The notes: generated by a model not told the origin, from the sequence alone. DNA of 64,000 nt from Mycolicibacterium chlorophenolicum (GCF_001044235.1 NZ_JYNL01000064.1:547171-611170), one strand, 5' to 3'. Counted from the first letter of the stretch, positions 36,288-45,723 are shown. Made by a program: numbers and translations.

Positions 36288-37094
36288 ATGGTCCGGCCGC
36301 CGCTCGTCGACCGGATCGTGGCCCACGACGGGGTGCGCCGGGCGGCCCGGGCCGGCTTCCTCGCCAGTGGCTCGCTGCACTTCCTGATCGCCTACGTCAT
36401 AGCCCGGATCGCGATCGGCCGCGGCGGGCACGCCGACCCCTCCGGAGCGATGGCGACGCTGGCCGCCGCGACCGACGGGGTGCTCATCCTGTGGGCCATC
36501 GCCGCCGCGCTCATCCCGCTGGCCGCCTGGCGCCTCACCGAGGCGCTGCTCGGACTGCATCCGGCCGAAGGCGGGCGAGACCCCCGCGACGCGAGCATCG
36601 GCAACCGGCTCAAAGCCCTGGGCCTGCTGGCCGTCTACTGCAGCGTGGGCTACACCTGCGTGCGGTTCGCAATCGGCAGCCGCGAGACCAGCAGTGAGCA
36701 GAACACCGGCCTGAGTGCCCAACTGATGCAATCGTTCTCGGGTCGCACGGTGCTCGTCGCCGTCGGCGCGGTGATCGCCGTCATCGGTGGCTACTACGCC
36801 TACAAGGGCGCCTCACGACGATTCGTCGACGACCTGACCATCTCGGGCGGACGGCTGGTGGTCGTGCTCGGGGTGTACGGCTACGTCGCCGAGGGTGTCG
36901 TCTACTCGCTGGCCGGCATGCTGGTGATCGTCGCCGCCGTCCGGGCCGATCCGGCCAAGGCGGCCGGACTGGACGCCGCCGTGCAGACCCTCGGCGCCGC
37001 GAACTCCGGGGACGCGCTGCTGATGTTCGCCGCGCTGGGCTTCGCCGCCTACGGCCTCTACAGTTTCGCGCTGGCGCGCTGGGCCCGGATGTGA
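36288..37094 (+). CDS. DUF1206 membrane protein
   Basis: A 268-residue membrane protein with three internally similar pairs of hydrophobic helices, as in DUF1206: GFLASGSLHFLIAYVIARIA, LLAVYCSVGYTCVRFAIG, GVYGYVAEGVVYSLAGMLVI and ALGFAAYGLYSFALARW. The family is of unknown function. Its last 282 bp are antisense to the open C-terminal part of the GT87 gene. The unusual overlap is listed as a finding. Confidence 0.88.
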   Translation: MVRPPLVDRIVAHDGVRRAARAGFLASGSLHFLIAYVIARIAIGRGGHADPSGAMATLAAATDGVLILWAIAAALIPLAAWRLTEALLGLHPAEGGRDPRDASIGNRLKALGLLAVYCSVGYTCVRFAIGSRETSSEQNTGLSAQLMQSFSGRTVLVAVGAVIAVIGGYYAYKGASRRFVDDLTISGGRLVVVLGVYGYVAEGVVYSLAGMLVIVAAVRADPAKAAGLDAAVQTLGAANSGDALLMFAALGFAAYGLYSFALARWARM

Positions 37095-38651
37095 TGCGCG
37101 GGGGCGCAGCCAGTCCGGCAGCCACGCGGGATACGCATCCGGTGTCCGGTCGAACACCCCGCCCGCCGGATCGTCGACCCCGCCCCGCCGCACCACATCC
37201 AGCTCCGGCCGGTAGATCTGTCGAATCACCAACGCGCACAACACGACCACCGCGATGTCACGCAGCAGCACGGTGGCAGTGAACCACTGTTCGGGCAGAC
37301 CCCTGTTCTGCTCGCCGAACAGATACAGCATCCGCGGCACCCACACCAGCATGTCGATCGTCATCCAGGCCAACAGCACCCGTCGATGCGGTAGCGCCAG
37401 CACCGCCAGCGGCACCAGCCACAGCGAGAACTGGGGACTCCACACCTTGTTGGTGAGCAGGAACGCCGCCACCACCAGGAAGGCGAGCTGCGCCATCCGA
37501 GGCCGCCGCGATGCGGTCAGCGCGATGTAGCCGATCGCGATGCAGCACGCCGCGAACAACGCGGCGGTGATCGAGTTGAGCACCACCGGCGGTTCCCAGA
37601 ACCCGAGTTCGGGATCGAAGCCCCGCCACCCGGTGAACGACTTCACCACGTTGTAGATCGAATCCATGTCGTCACCACGGCGGGTGTTGAGCCGGAAGAA
37701 CTCCGACCAGCCCCGCGGAAACAGCACCATGATCGGCAGGTTGACCACCAGCCAGGTCACCGCGGCCGTCAGCGCGGTCTTACCGACCTCGCGCAGGCGT
37801 CCGGTGCGAACGGCCAACAGCGTCAACGGGATCAGCAGCAGCAGCGGGTAGAGCTTGGCCGCCACGCCGAGCCCGATCAGTACCCCGGCCAGCACCGGCC
37901 GGCGGCGCGCCCACGCCAGCATGGCGCCTGCGGCCAGCCCGGTCGCCAGCGCGTCGAAGTTCGTGAAGATCTGGAAGACCACGATCGGGGAGGCCGCCAC
38001 CAGCGCGGCGTCCCAGATGCGCCTCGCACCGGCCAGCAGGGCCGTCGCCCACACCGTCGTCAGCCACGCCAGCGCCAGACCGAACGCGGAGATGTTGAAG
38101 AACATCACCACCTCGGCGATGATCGGCACCGACGTCAGCTTCGTCAGCGTCGTGTACGTCTTCGCCAAAGACATCGACAGGTACTGGTAGATCCCCGTCA
38201 GCACCGGATACTCCATGTACCGCACCGCGGGGGCGCCGTCGTACTGCAGCCGCGGCCTGCCCTTCTCGTCGGTCTCCAGCCAGCTCGACTTGTACGGGAA
38301 CTTCCCGAGATTCAGCAGTTCCGCGGTGTAGAGCGGCACGGTGTCGGAGTAGCAGAGCTCGTAGTAGGCGCGGTTGTTCGCCCAGTTGCCGACCCGCTGA
38401 TCGGCGGTGCCCGTGCCCGTCGTCTGCAGACAGGCCGCCTTCGTCGAGTAGCCGAGCGCCAGGAACACCAGCGCGATGACGAGCATCACCCGCAGCGGGG
38501 TCATGAACCGGGTGCGGCCGATCAGCGCGTGCCGACCGACGGGGCCGCCGATGGTGCCGGCCAGCGCGGCACCGAGAGTGTCGGTGCGGCTGGGGAAATC
38601 GCGATCGTCGAGGCTCCGCAGATCGTCTGCGAGAGGGCCCGGCGAGGTCAC
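36813..38651 (-). CDS. GT87-family polyprenyl-phosphate-mannose-type glycosyltransferase
   Basis: Polytopic glycosyltransferase (DUF2029/GT87), related to the mannosyltransferase PimE and syntenic with Rv0051. It has about ten hydrophobic segments and conserved text such as YYELCYSDTVPLYTAELLNL and MEYPVLTGIYQYLSMS. It likely adds sugars to envelope glycolipids outside the membrane. The GTG at 38651 overlaps the ponA1 stop (GTGA), so the two are coupled. Homologous sequence ends near DWLRPRASHP (about 37085); the final 95 codons run antisense to DUF1206 and look like read-through. Confidence 0.88.
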   Translation of the reverse strand: MTSPGPLADDLRSLDDRDFPSRTDTLGAALAGTIGGPVGRHALIGRTRFMTPLRVMLVIALVFLALGYSTKAACLQTTGTGTADQRVGNWANNRAYYELCYSDTVPLYTAELLNLGKFPYKSSWLETDEKGRPRLQYDGAPAVRYMEYPVLTGIYQYLSMSLAKTYTTLTKLTSVPIIAEVVMFFNISAFGLALAWLTTVWATALLAGARRIWDAALVAASPIVVFQIFTNFDALATGLAAGAMLAWARRRPVLAGVLIGLGVAAKLYPLLLLIPLTLLAVRTGRLREVGKTALTAAVTWLVVNLPIMVLFPRGWSEFFRLNTRRGDDMDSIYNVVKSFTGWRGFDPELGFWEPPVVLNSITAALFAACCIAIGYIALTASRRPRMAQLAFLVVAAFLLTNKVWSPQFSLWLVPLAVLALPHRRVLLAWMTIDMLVWVPRMLYLFGEQNRGLPEQWFTATVLLRDIAVVVLCALVIRQIYRPELDVVRRGGVDDPAGGVFDRTPDAYPAWLPDWLRPRASHPGPARQRETVEAVGGEAQRGEHQQRVPGVRGAEGLHGGVQSGRLGRIGPDGGDDHQHAGQRVDDTLGDVAVHPEHDHQPSARDGQVVDESS

Positions 38652-41161
38652 GGAGGCGGCGGGGGAGCGCCGGGCGCGACCGGGACCGGGGCACCGGGAG
38701 GCGGCGGCGCCCCCGGTACGACCTCCGGGCCGGGCGGGGCCCCGACGGGGGCCGGCGCCGGCGTGGCCGGCACGGTGGTCGGCGGGCCCCACGGGATCGT
38801 GATGCCGGGCGCGATCTCCAGCGTCGGCTGGATCACCGTCTCCGACGGGGGCGGCGCAACCGTGGTCGACGGCGGCGGAGGCGGCGCCTGCGGCACACCC
38901 GCGTAACCGCCGATCTCTTCGGGCTTGGGGAACGACTCGTCGTCGGTGCCGTCGAGGGCGCCGTCCATCGTCGCCTTCCAGATCTGCCCCGGCAGACCCG
39001 ACCCGTACACCGCCCCGCCAGACTCGTTCACCAGCGGCTTGGTGCCGTCAGTGGTGCCCACCCAGACCGCGGTGGACAGCGACGGCGTGTAGCCGACCAT
39101 CCACGCGTCCCGGTTGGCGCCGGTGTCACCGAGCTGGTTGGTGCCGGTCTTGGCCCCCGACGGGCGCCCGCCCGCCAGCGCCCTTCCCGAGTACCCGGCG
39201 ATCGGCTGCATGGCCGCGATCACGTTGTCGGCCACCGCCTTGTCGATGCGCTGCTCGCCCGAGTTGTCCTCCTGGCTGGCATCGAAGAGGACCGTGCCCT
39301 CGGCGTTGACGACCTTCTGCACGAAGTGCGGCTTGTGGTAGACGCCCGACGCGGCGATCGTCGCGTACGCCGAGGCCATGTCGATGACCCGGGACTGGTA
39401 CTGGCCGAGCACGACGCCGTTGTTGGGCGGGCCGCCCTTGCCGTCCTCGGACAGGGTGTGCTCCACACCGGGGAAGCTCTCGGCGATGCCGGCCTGGTGC
39501 GCGGCGTCGGCGACGTCCTGCGGACCGTTCTTGAGCTTCAGCATCAACCGGTAGTAGCTGGTGTTCAACGACCGCTTCAGCGCCTCGGCGATGTTGCAGG
39601 TGCCGCAGCTGCTGCCCTCGACGTTGGTGATCTTGATGCCGTCGACGGTTACCGGCGAGCTGTCCACCTGATAGCCCAGCCCCATGCCCTGCTGCAGCGC
39701 CGCGACGAGTGCGAACACCTTGAACGACGATCCGGTGGGCAGCCCGGCTTGGGCGAAGTCGAATCCGTTGGCATCGGAGCCGCCGTAGTAGGCCTTCACG
39801 CCACCGGTCTTCGGGTCGATCGACACCACCGCGGTGCGCATGTCCGGGTCCTGGCCGTCCATGTACTCCGAGACCGCGTCGACCGCGGCGGACTGCGCCT
39901 TCGGGTCGATCGTCGTGGTGACCTGGAGGCCTTCGGTGTTGAGCTGCTGCTCGCTGATGTTGAAGATGTCCATCAGCTCGTTGGTCACCTGGCGCTCGAT
40001 CAGCCCGTTCGGCCCGGTGGTCTGGTTCTGGGTGCTCGCCGCGTCCTTCGGGATCGTCGGCGGGAACACCTGCGCCGCGCGGTCCTGCGCGGACAGCGCG
40101 CCGATCTGCACCATGCCGTCGAGCACCCAGTTCCACCGCTCGTTCGCGGCTTCCGGATCGACGGCCGGATCGAGTGCCGACGGCCGCTGGATCAGCGCCG
40201 CCAGCAGCGCGCCCTCGGCCACGGTGAGCTGCTCGACCGGCTTGTTGAAGTACGCCTTCGACGCGGCGGCCACCCCGTAGGCGCCCCGGCCGAAGTAGAT
40301 GATGTTCAGATACGACTGCATCACCTGGTCTTTGGACCACTCGCTGGACATCTTCGTGGAGATGACCAGCTCCTTGGCTTTTCGGATCAGCCCGCCCACG
40401 CCGGAGCGCGCATCGCCCACCAAGGCGTTCTTGACGTACTGCTGCGTGATCGTCGACCCGCCCTGCAGGTCGCCGCCGAAGATGTTGTTCTTGAACGCGC
40501 GCAGGAAGCCGGTGAACGAGAAGCCCGGATTGGAGTAGAAGTCCCGATCCTCGGCGGCCATCACCGCGTCGCGCACGTGCACCGGGATCTGGTCGATGTT
40601 GACGTCGACCCGGTTGCCCTCCGGCGGAACGATCTTCGCGATCTCCGAACCGTCGCTGGCCAGGATCGTCGACACCTGCGCGGTGCGGATGTCACCCGGC
40701 TTGGGCACGTCGACGATCAGATACGCCATCCCGAACGTCAGCAGCGGCAGCACGATCAGCACCGCGGCCATCGCGATCAGGCTGCGGCGCACCCACTTGC
40801 CGCTGATCTGCTCACGCAGGGTGGGCTTGCGTCCCGGCGGACCACCACCGCCAGGAGGGCCTCCGCCGCCGGGCGGTCGGCCCGGGGGCGGCGGTTGCTT
40901 GGGCGGGCCGCCGTCGAGCGCGCGCTTGACGGCGTCGATCGGATCCTGGAGATGGCGGGGGCGCTCGTCGCGCACCGGGGGCAGCACGGTGGTCAACCGG
41001 TCGTCGGGAGCGGGCCGGGGCGGACGCGGCGCATCCGGGCCGGGCGGCCGGCGCCGGGGGGCGTCGGCACGGTGCTGGGGTCGCGCGTTCACACCGTCGG
41101 CCGCCCTGCGCCCATCGCGGGCACTGTCGGCTGATCGGTCGTGACGCCCGTCGCTATTCAC
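38648..41161 (-). CDS. ponA1: Class A penicillin-binding protein PonA1
   Basis: Bifunctional peptidoglycan synthase of 837 residues. A Pro/Arg-rich cytosolic tail (1-115) precedes one membrane helix (about 127-150). The transglycosylase domain has the catalytic Glu204 in MAAEDRDFYSNPG and GGSTITQQYVKN. The transpeptidase has S478-SFK, S531LN and K670TG. A Pro-rich extracellular end (PPPPPSTTVAPPPS) closes it. It begins with GTG inside the DUF5318 gene (8-bp overlap) and couples to GT87. The order matches M. tuberculosis Rv0049-Rv0051. Confidence 0.97.
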   Translation of the reverse strand: MNSDGRHDRSADSARDGRRAADGVNARPQHRADAPRRRPPGPDAPRPPRPAPDDRLTTVLPPVRDERPRHLQDPIDAVKRALDGGPPKQPPPPGRPPGGGGPPGGGGPPGRKPTLREQISGKWVRRSLIAMAAVLIVLPLLTFGMAYLIVDVPKPGDIRTAQVSTILASDGSEIAKIVPPEGNRVDVNIDQIPVHVRDAVMAAEDRDFYSNPGFSFTGFLRAFKNNIFGGDLQGGSTITQQYVKNALVGDARSGVGGLIRKAKELVISTKMSSEWSKDQVMQSYLNIIYFGRGAYGVAAASKAYFNKPVEQLTVAEGALLAALIQRPSALDPAVDPEAANERWNWVLDGMVQIGALSAQDRAAQVFPPTIPKDAASTQNQTTGPNGLIERQVTNELMDIFNISEQQLNTEGLQVTTTIDPKAQSAAVDAVSEYMDGQDPDMRTAVVSIDPKTGGVKAYYGGSDANGFDFAQAGLPTGSSFKVFALVAALQQGMGLGYQVDSSPVTVDGIKITNVEGSSCGTCNIAEALKRSLNTSYYRLMLKLKNGPQDVADAAHQAGIAESFPGVEHTLSEDGKGGPPNNGVVLGQYQSRVIDMASAYATIAASGVYHKPHFVQKVVNAEGTVLFDASQEDNSGEQRIDKAVADNVIAAMQPIAGYSGRALAGGRPSGAKTGTNQLGDTGANRDAWMVGYTPSLSTAVWVGTTDGTKPLVNESGGAVYGSGLPGQIWKATMDGALDGTDDESFPKPEEIGGYAGVPQAPPPPPSTTVAPPPSETVIQPTLEIAPGITIPWGPPTTVPATPAPAPVGAPPGPEVVPGAPPPPGAPVPVAPGAPPPPP

Positions 41162-41579
41162 TGGCCGTCCGCGCGTTGCTGCGCGCGGTCTGGGTGCGGC
41201 GCGAACCCTTGGGGGGCGGCACCGCGCCGAGCACGTAGGACTTCACCAGATGGTTCCAGCTGCAGGTCCGACACACCTCCACCACGTGAACCGAGAACTC
41301 GTCGTAACGGGTTGCCAGCAGGACCAGCTCCTCTGCCGTGCGGGCGGATCCGGACACCGCGCCGAGATGGTCACCGAACACCCACGACACCAGGGTCAGC
41401 TGTTCCTTGCGGCAGATCGGGCACATCACCGAACTGGGCTTGCCGTGGAACTTCGCCGCGCGCAACAGGTAGGGGTTGGCGTCGCAGACCTCCGTGACGC
41501 CGGTGCGCCCCGAGTAGACCTCCGCCAGCAGGGACCGCCGCCTCAGGGCGTAGTCCACCACCTGTCGCTGCAATCGCAC
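41154..41579 (-). CDS. DUF5318 zinc-ribbon-like protein
   Basis: A 141-residue protein: MRLQRQVVDYALRRRSLLAEVYSGRTGVTEVCDANPYLL is the DUF5318 opening. CPICRKE (about 53-59) and CRTCSW (about 103-108) give a four-Cys set that probably binds zinc. It is the ortholog of Rv0049. It precedes ponA1 with an 8-bp overlap and so forms part of the cell-wall operon. Function unknown. Confidence 0.87.
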   Translation of the reverse strand: MRLQRQVVDYALRRRSLLAEVYSGRTGVTEVCDANPYLLRAAKFHGKPSSVMCPICRKEQLTLVSWVFGDHLGAVSGSARTAEELVLLATRYDEFSVHVVEVCRTCSWNHLVKSYVLGAVPPPKGSRRTQTARSNARTASE

Positions 41580-41703
41580 GCAGACCAGAGTACGTCGACG
41601 CCCGGGCCGTGGACGCGTGACATGGCTCCCGGGTCGGCCCCGACCCCGCCGTGATCCGCGCTGGCCTGCGGGATCGCGGACTCAACTCCTACGATCATCT
41701 CTC

Positions 41704-42573
41704 GTGGCTTCTGGCAGCTCGGCTCGCGGAACGACGTGGACGCGGGCAAAGGACAGCGACCGCACCGACACGTGTCAGATCCTCGACACCGCGCTGGCCG
41801 AGGGCCAGCTGTCGATGACCGAGCACGGCGAGCGGGTGAAGGCCGCCACCAACGCCGCCACGCTCGGCCAGCTGCAGGATCTGGTCTCCGACCTGCAGAC
41901 CGCCAACGCACCCACCCAGCTGCGCAAACCGCCCCGGCAGCTGCCCACGCTGCCCGGCGGCTGGGGCATCCGGATCGCGATGGCGTCGGTGCTGGTGCTG
42001 CTCGGCGTGGCGATCGGATGGGGCCTGTACGGCAACACGCCCTCACCGCTGAACTTCACCTCCGACCCGGGCGCCAAGGCCGACGGCATCCCCGCCACGG
42101 TGCTCACCCCGCCACGGCAACTGCACTCCCTCGGCGGGCTCACCGGGCTGTTCACCCAGATGGAGCAGAAGTTCGGCGACACCAAGGGCTACAGCCTCAC
42201 CATCTACTCCGACTACGCCTCGCTGGAACGTCCCGACCCCACCGAGCCCCGGCGGGTGCTGAACTACTCCTACCGCGGCGGCTGGGACGACCCGAGCGAG
42301 ACGAGCGCCGGCTCGGACGCCCGCCTGGTGGACCTGGGCGCGTTCGACGTGCCGAAGCTGGTGGGCATCCTGCGGGGCGCCCCGGAGACGCTCGGGATCG
42401 ACCCGACGGAAGTCAAGACCACCTATCTGAGCATCGACCCGAACAGCGACATGACCGCGCCGCCGGAGAGCATCGAGCTCAGCATCTACGTCTCGCCGAA
42501 CTTCGGGAACAGCGGATACATCGAGCTCAACGGCGATCTGACGATCAAGCGCGTCAGTTATCCCAGCGCCTGA
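41704..42573 (+). CDS. DUF1707 membrane-anchored protein
   Basis: A 289-residue protein, Rv0048c-like. The N-terminal DUF1707 motif is DSDRTDTCQILDTALAEGQL followed by SMTEHGERVKAATNAATLG, then one membrane helix (IAMASVLVLLGVAIGWGLYG) and a mature extracytoplasmic domain with YSLTIYSDYASLERPD. The GTG at 41704 is used. It is divergent from the DUF5318-ponA1 unit. DUF1707 domains are thought to bind partners; nothing specific is shown here. Confidence 0.86.
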   Translation: MASGSSARGTTWTRAKDSDRTDTCQILDTALAEGQLSMTEHGERVKAATNAATLGQLQDLVSDLQTANAPTQLRKPPRQLPTLPGGWGIRIAMASVLVLLGVAIGWGLYGNTPSPLNFTSDPGAKADGIPATVLTPPRQLHSLGGLTGLFTQMEQKFGDTKGYSLTIYSDYASLERPDPTEPRRVLNYSYRGGWDDPSETSAGSDARLVDLGAFDVPKLVGILRGAPETLGIDPTEVKTTYLSIDPNSDMTAPPESIELSIYVSPNFGNSGYIELNGDLTIKRVSYPSA

Positions 42574-42610
42574 GGGGCGTCCGACGGCCATCGCGCGGCG
42601 CACCCGTGTA

Positions 42611-42642
42611 GCGCTCAATATATCGGCGCGATACTATTGCGC
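42611..42642. promoter_or_regulatory. Candidate PadR operator (imperfect 32-bp palindrome)
   Basis: GCGCtCAATATATCG and CGATACTATTGCGC face each other across a 3-bp centre, 49 bp before the padR start. The AT-rich core in a GC-rich genome and the symmetry suggest a dimer-binding site. PadR autoregulation is known in the family; binding here is inferred. Confidence 0.5.
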
Positions 42643-42690
42643 GACGTGTCGGATCGTCCTAGCGGCGAATCATGAGAAGGGGGTGCCCGG

Positions 42691-43236
42691 ATGCTCGAGC
42701 TGGCCATCCTGGGGTTGCTCCTGGAAGCGCCGATGCACGGCTACGAGTTGCGTAAGCGGCTCACCGGCCTGCTCGGTGCGTTCCGTGCCTTCTCCTACGG
42801 TTCGCTCTACCCGGCGCTGCGGCGCATGCAGGCCGACGGCCTGATCGTCGAGGACGCCGCGCCGGAAGGCACGGTCAAGGTGCGCCGTGCGCGCCGCGTG
42901 TACCAGCTCACCGATGCCGGCAAGCAGCGGTTCACCGAGTTGGTCGCCGACACCGGACCCCAGAATTTCTCCGACGACGGCTTCGGAGTGCATCTCGCCT
43001 TCTTCAACCGCACACCGGCCGAGGCCCGGATGCGGATCCTGGAAGGTCGCCGCCGTCAGGTGGAAGAGCGTCGGGAAGGTCTGCGTGAAGCCATCGCGCG
43101 GGCGAGCAACTCGTTCGACCGGTACACCAAACAGCTGCACCAGCTGGGGCTGGAGTCCAGTGAGCGCGAAGTGAAATGGCTCAACGAGTTGATCGCGGCG
43201 GAGAAGTCGGCGCAGGGACGTGCCGAACAGATTTGA
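42691..43236 (+). CDS. PadR-family transcriptional regulator
   Basis: A 181-residue regulator (Rv0047c-like). The winged helix is MLELAILGLLLEAPMHGYEL through FSYGSLYPALRRMQADGL, with the wing VRRARRVYQLTDAGKQRFTELV; the C-terminal half is a coiled-coil dimerisation segment (RILEGRRRQVEERREGLREAI). It is 52 bp upstream of ino1 and probably co-transcribed with it, or regulates it. The palindrome upstream fits autorepression. Confidence 0.93.
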   Translation: MLELAILGLLLEAPMHGYELRKRLTGLLGAFRAFSYGSLYPALRRMQADGLIVEDAAPEGTVKVRRARRVYQLTDAGKQRFTELVADTGPQNFSDDGFGVHLAFFNRTPAEARMRILEGRRRQVEERREGLREAIARASNSFDRYTKQLHQLGLESSEREVKWLNELIAAEKSAQGRAEQI

Positions 43237-43288
43237 GCTCGAGTACCACCCATACCAGCAGTGACGTAGGACAAGAGGAGAAGTCGTC

Positions 43289-44377
43289 ATGACCGCAAGC
43301 AATGACGTTCGGGTTGCGATCGTCGGCGTGGGCAACTGCGCGTCGTCGCTCGTGCAGGGCGTGCAGTACTACAAGGACGCCGACGAGAACGCCAGCGTTC
43401 CCGGCCTGATGCACGTCAAGCTCGGCCAGTACCACGTGCGCGACGTGAAGTTCGTCGCCGCCTTCGACGTGGACGCCAAGAAGGTCGGCTTCGACCTGTC
43501 CGAGGCGATCTTCGCCTCCGAGAACAACACCATCAAGATCGCCGACGTGCCGCCGACCGACATCGTCGTGCAGCGCGGCCCGACGCTCGACGGCATCGGC
43601 AAGTACTACGCCGACACCATCGAGGTGTCCGACGCCGAGCCCGTCGACGTGGTCAAGGTGCTCAAGGACGCCAAGGTCGACGTGCTGGTGTCCTACCTGC
43701 CGGTGGGCTCCGAGGAGGCCGACAAGTTCTACGCCCAGTGCGCGATCGACGCCGGTGTGGCGTTCGTCAACGCGCTGCCGGTGTTCATCGCCTCGGATCC
43801 GGTGTGGGCCAAGAAGTTCGAAGACGCCGGTGTGCCGATCGTCGGCGACGACATCAAGAGCCAGGTCGGCGCCACCATCACCCACCGCGTGATGGCCAAG
43901 CTGTTCGAGGACCGCGGCGTCACGCTGGACCGCACCTACCAGCTCAACGTCGGCGGCAACATGGACTTCCTCAACATGCTCGAGCGCTCGCGGCTGGAGT
44001 CGAAGAAGGTGTCCAAGACCCAGGCCGTCACCTCCAACCTGTCCGGCTCGCTGGCCGGCAAGATCGAGGACAAGAACGTCCACATCGGCCCGTCCGACCA
44101 CGTTGCGTGGCTCGACGACCGCAAGTGGGCCTATGTCCGCCTCGAGGGCCGTGCCTTCGGCGACGTGCCGCTGAACCTGGAGTACAAGCTCGAGGTGTGG
44201 GACTCCCCCAACTCGGCCGGCGTGATCATCGACGCGGTGCGCGCGGCGAAGATCGCCAAGGACCGCGGCATCGGCGGTCCGATCGAGGCCGCCTCGGCGT
44301 ACCTGATGAAGAGCCCGCCCAGGCAGCTGGCCGACGACATCGCCCGCGATCAGCTCGAGAAGTTCATCGAGGGCTGA
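43289..44377 (+). CDS. ino1: Inositol-1-phosphate synthase (Ino1)
   Basis: Converts glucose 6-phosphate to 1L-myo-inositol 1-phosphate with NAD+, feeding phosphatidylinositol mannosides and mycothiol. The 362-residue product has RVAIVGVGNCASSLVQGVQYY (NAD motif), LPVGSEEADKFYAQCAIDAG, VGDDIKSQVGATITHRVMAK and the catalytic-region NVGGNMDFLNM, all family hallmarks. AGAGGAGAAG precedes the ATG. It follows padR, as in M. tuberculosis (Rv0047c-Rv0046c). Confidence 0.97.
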   Translation: MTASNDVRVAIVGVGNCASSLVQGVQYYKDADENASVPGLMHVKLGQYHVRDVKFVAAFDVDAKKVGFDLSEAIFASENNTIKIADVPPTDIVVQRGPTLDGIGKYYADTIEVSDAEPVDVVKVLKDAKVDVLVSYLPVGSEEADKFYAQCAIDAGVAFVNALPVFIASDPVWAKKFEDAGVPIVGDDIKSQVGATITHRVMAKLFEDRGVTLDRTYQLNVGGNMDFLNMLERSRLESKKVSKTQAVTSNLSGSLAGKIEDKNVHIGPSDHVAWLDDRKWAYVRLEGRAFGDVPLNLEYKLEVWDSPNSAGVIIDAVRAAKIAKDRGIGGPIEAASAYLMKSPPRQLADDIARDQLEKFIEG

Positions 44378-44388
44378 CCTTTCTTCGC

Positions 44389-44444
44389 CGAAACTGCGGG
44401 GAGATCGCGTTCCATCACGGAATGCCGATCTCCTCGCAGTTTCG
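44389..44444. terminator. Large hairpin between convergent ino1 and Eis-like gene
   Basis: CGAAACTGCGGGGAGATCG (44389-44407) pairs with CGATCTCCTCGCAGTTTCG (44426-44444), 18 of 19 positions, with an inner GTTCC/GGAA stem. It sits between two convergent stops and would serve both strands. No U-tract follows, as usual in mycobacteria. Confidence 0.7.
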
Positions 44445-44452
44445 CGTTGGGG

Positions 44453-45655
44453 CTAGAAGCCGTAACCCAGTTCGGCCGGGACGTCGACCGCGAACGCCGC
44501 GTCCAGCGCGGCGAGAACCTGAGAGTCGTTGCAGCGCAACCGGTGTGCGGTCGCGAACGACGAAGCGCGGTGCGCCCCGAGATACAGGCTGCCCAGCACC
44601 GACACGTCGGTGTGCACGTCGGCGTCTGCGGTGGTGGGCGCACAGTGCGCACGGCCGTCGCGCACCTGCAGCGCGAACCGGCCGCCGCGACCCAGGAATT
44701 CATCGGAGATCTCCAGCACCACAGACAGATCCGCAGAATAGGTGCGGGCCTGCAGCACGGCCGGGATGTCGAGCATCCGTAGCCACAGCCCGTCCTCGAC
44801 GTTGGTGGTGCGGACCAGCCGGGGGTCGGTCAGCAGGTAGCGCAGCACATTCCCGGGATGGGTGTGGACGCCGACGATCTCCTTGAGATCCAAGCCCAGC
44901 AGCACGCGCCACAGCGCGATCTCCGCCTCCGCGGTCGCCGCCGCCAGCTTCGTCATCTCGACGGTGGTCTTCTCGTCACTGCCGTGCAGCCGGTAGAACG
45001 CGAAGCCGTCCGGATGCAGCAGGCAGTAGTGGGGCGTACCACCGTTTCTCGACCCCTCGCGGTCGGCCAGGATCTCGTCCCACAGCCGGGCCGGGGTGTG
45101 CAGGCCGCCGGGAGTCCTGCGCCGCCATCGCTCGTCGATGTCCTCGAGCTGCGCGCGATGCTCGGCGGGCCGCACGATGCGGACACCGCCGGGATCGGGC
45201 ACCGCGGGATGGAAGCGTGCGCCGCGGCGGTGCACCTCGAGCCGTTCCCACACCGTCGCGGCTCCATAGCCGAAGCGGCCGTAGATCTCCGCCTCACTGG
45301 CCTCCAACCCGGCGATCGGGTAGGCGTCCATCCGCCGGTGCAACTCGTCGAACATGCCGCTCAGCGCCCCCCGCCGCCGGTGGGTCGGCGCGACGGCGAC
45401 CATGGACACCCCCGCCATCGGGAGCACCGCTCCCCCGGGCACGGTCAGCTCGAGGTCGAGGAACAGCGCGGTACCGACCACGTCGTCCCCGTCGCAGGCG
45501 ACCACGGCGCTGTCCGCCGGCATCATCGACCGCCAGACCGCGACGGTCTCCTCGGACCGCCAGACCCCGAACCCCGTCGCGGTGATCAAGGCCATCGCCG
45601 GCCAGTCGGCCTCCTCGGCGCTACGGAACGTCAGGCTCGTCGGATCGGTGTGCAC
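44453..45655 (-). CDS. Eis-family GNAT N-acetyltransferase
   Basis: About 400 residues with the Eis layout: N-terminal GNAT fold (acetyl-CoA loop VAPTHRRRGALSGMF), a central second GNAT-like domain, and a sterol-carrier-like C-terminal domain. The protein ends GYGF, the free terminal carboxylate that serves as catalytic base in Eis. I use the GTG at 45655. Eis enzymes acetylate amines, including aminoglycosides; whether this one does is not shown. It is divergent from the Rv0045c-like hydrolase. Confidence 0.88.
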   Translation of the reverse strand: MHTDPTSLTFRSAEEADWPAMALITATGFGVWRSEETVAVWRSMMPADSAVVACDGDDVVGTALFLDLELTVPGGAVLPMAGVSMVAVAPTHRRRGALSGMFDELHRRMDAYPIAGLEASEAEIYGRFGYGAATVWERLEVHRRGARFHPAVPDPGGVRIVRPAEHRAQLEDIDERWRRRTPGGLHTPARLWDEILADREGSRNGGTPHYCLLHPDGFAFYRLHGSDEKTTVEMTKLAAATAEAEIALWRVLLGLDLKEIVGVHTHPGNVLRYLLTDPRLVRTTNVEDGLWLRMLDIPAVLQARTYSADLSVVLEISDEFLGRGGRFALQVRDGRAHCAPTTADADVHTDVSVLGSLYLGAHRASSFATAHRLRCNDSQVLAALDAAFAVDVPAELGYGF

Positions 45656-45723
45656 GGCCTCGACGGTGGCACACCCGGCACGCCGCACGCATCCCAATAT
45701 CGGCCGGTGCGTACTGTTTGCCC

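Noticed and set aside
39326..41134. A 602-codon plus-strand frame over ponA1
   Set aside because: Composition-driven shadow of a certain gene; no family similarity.
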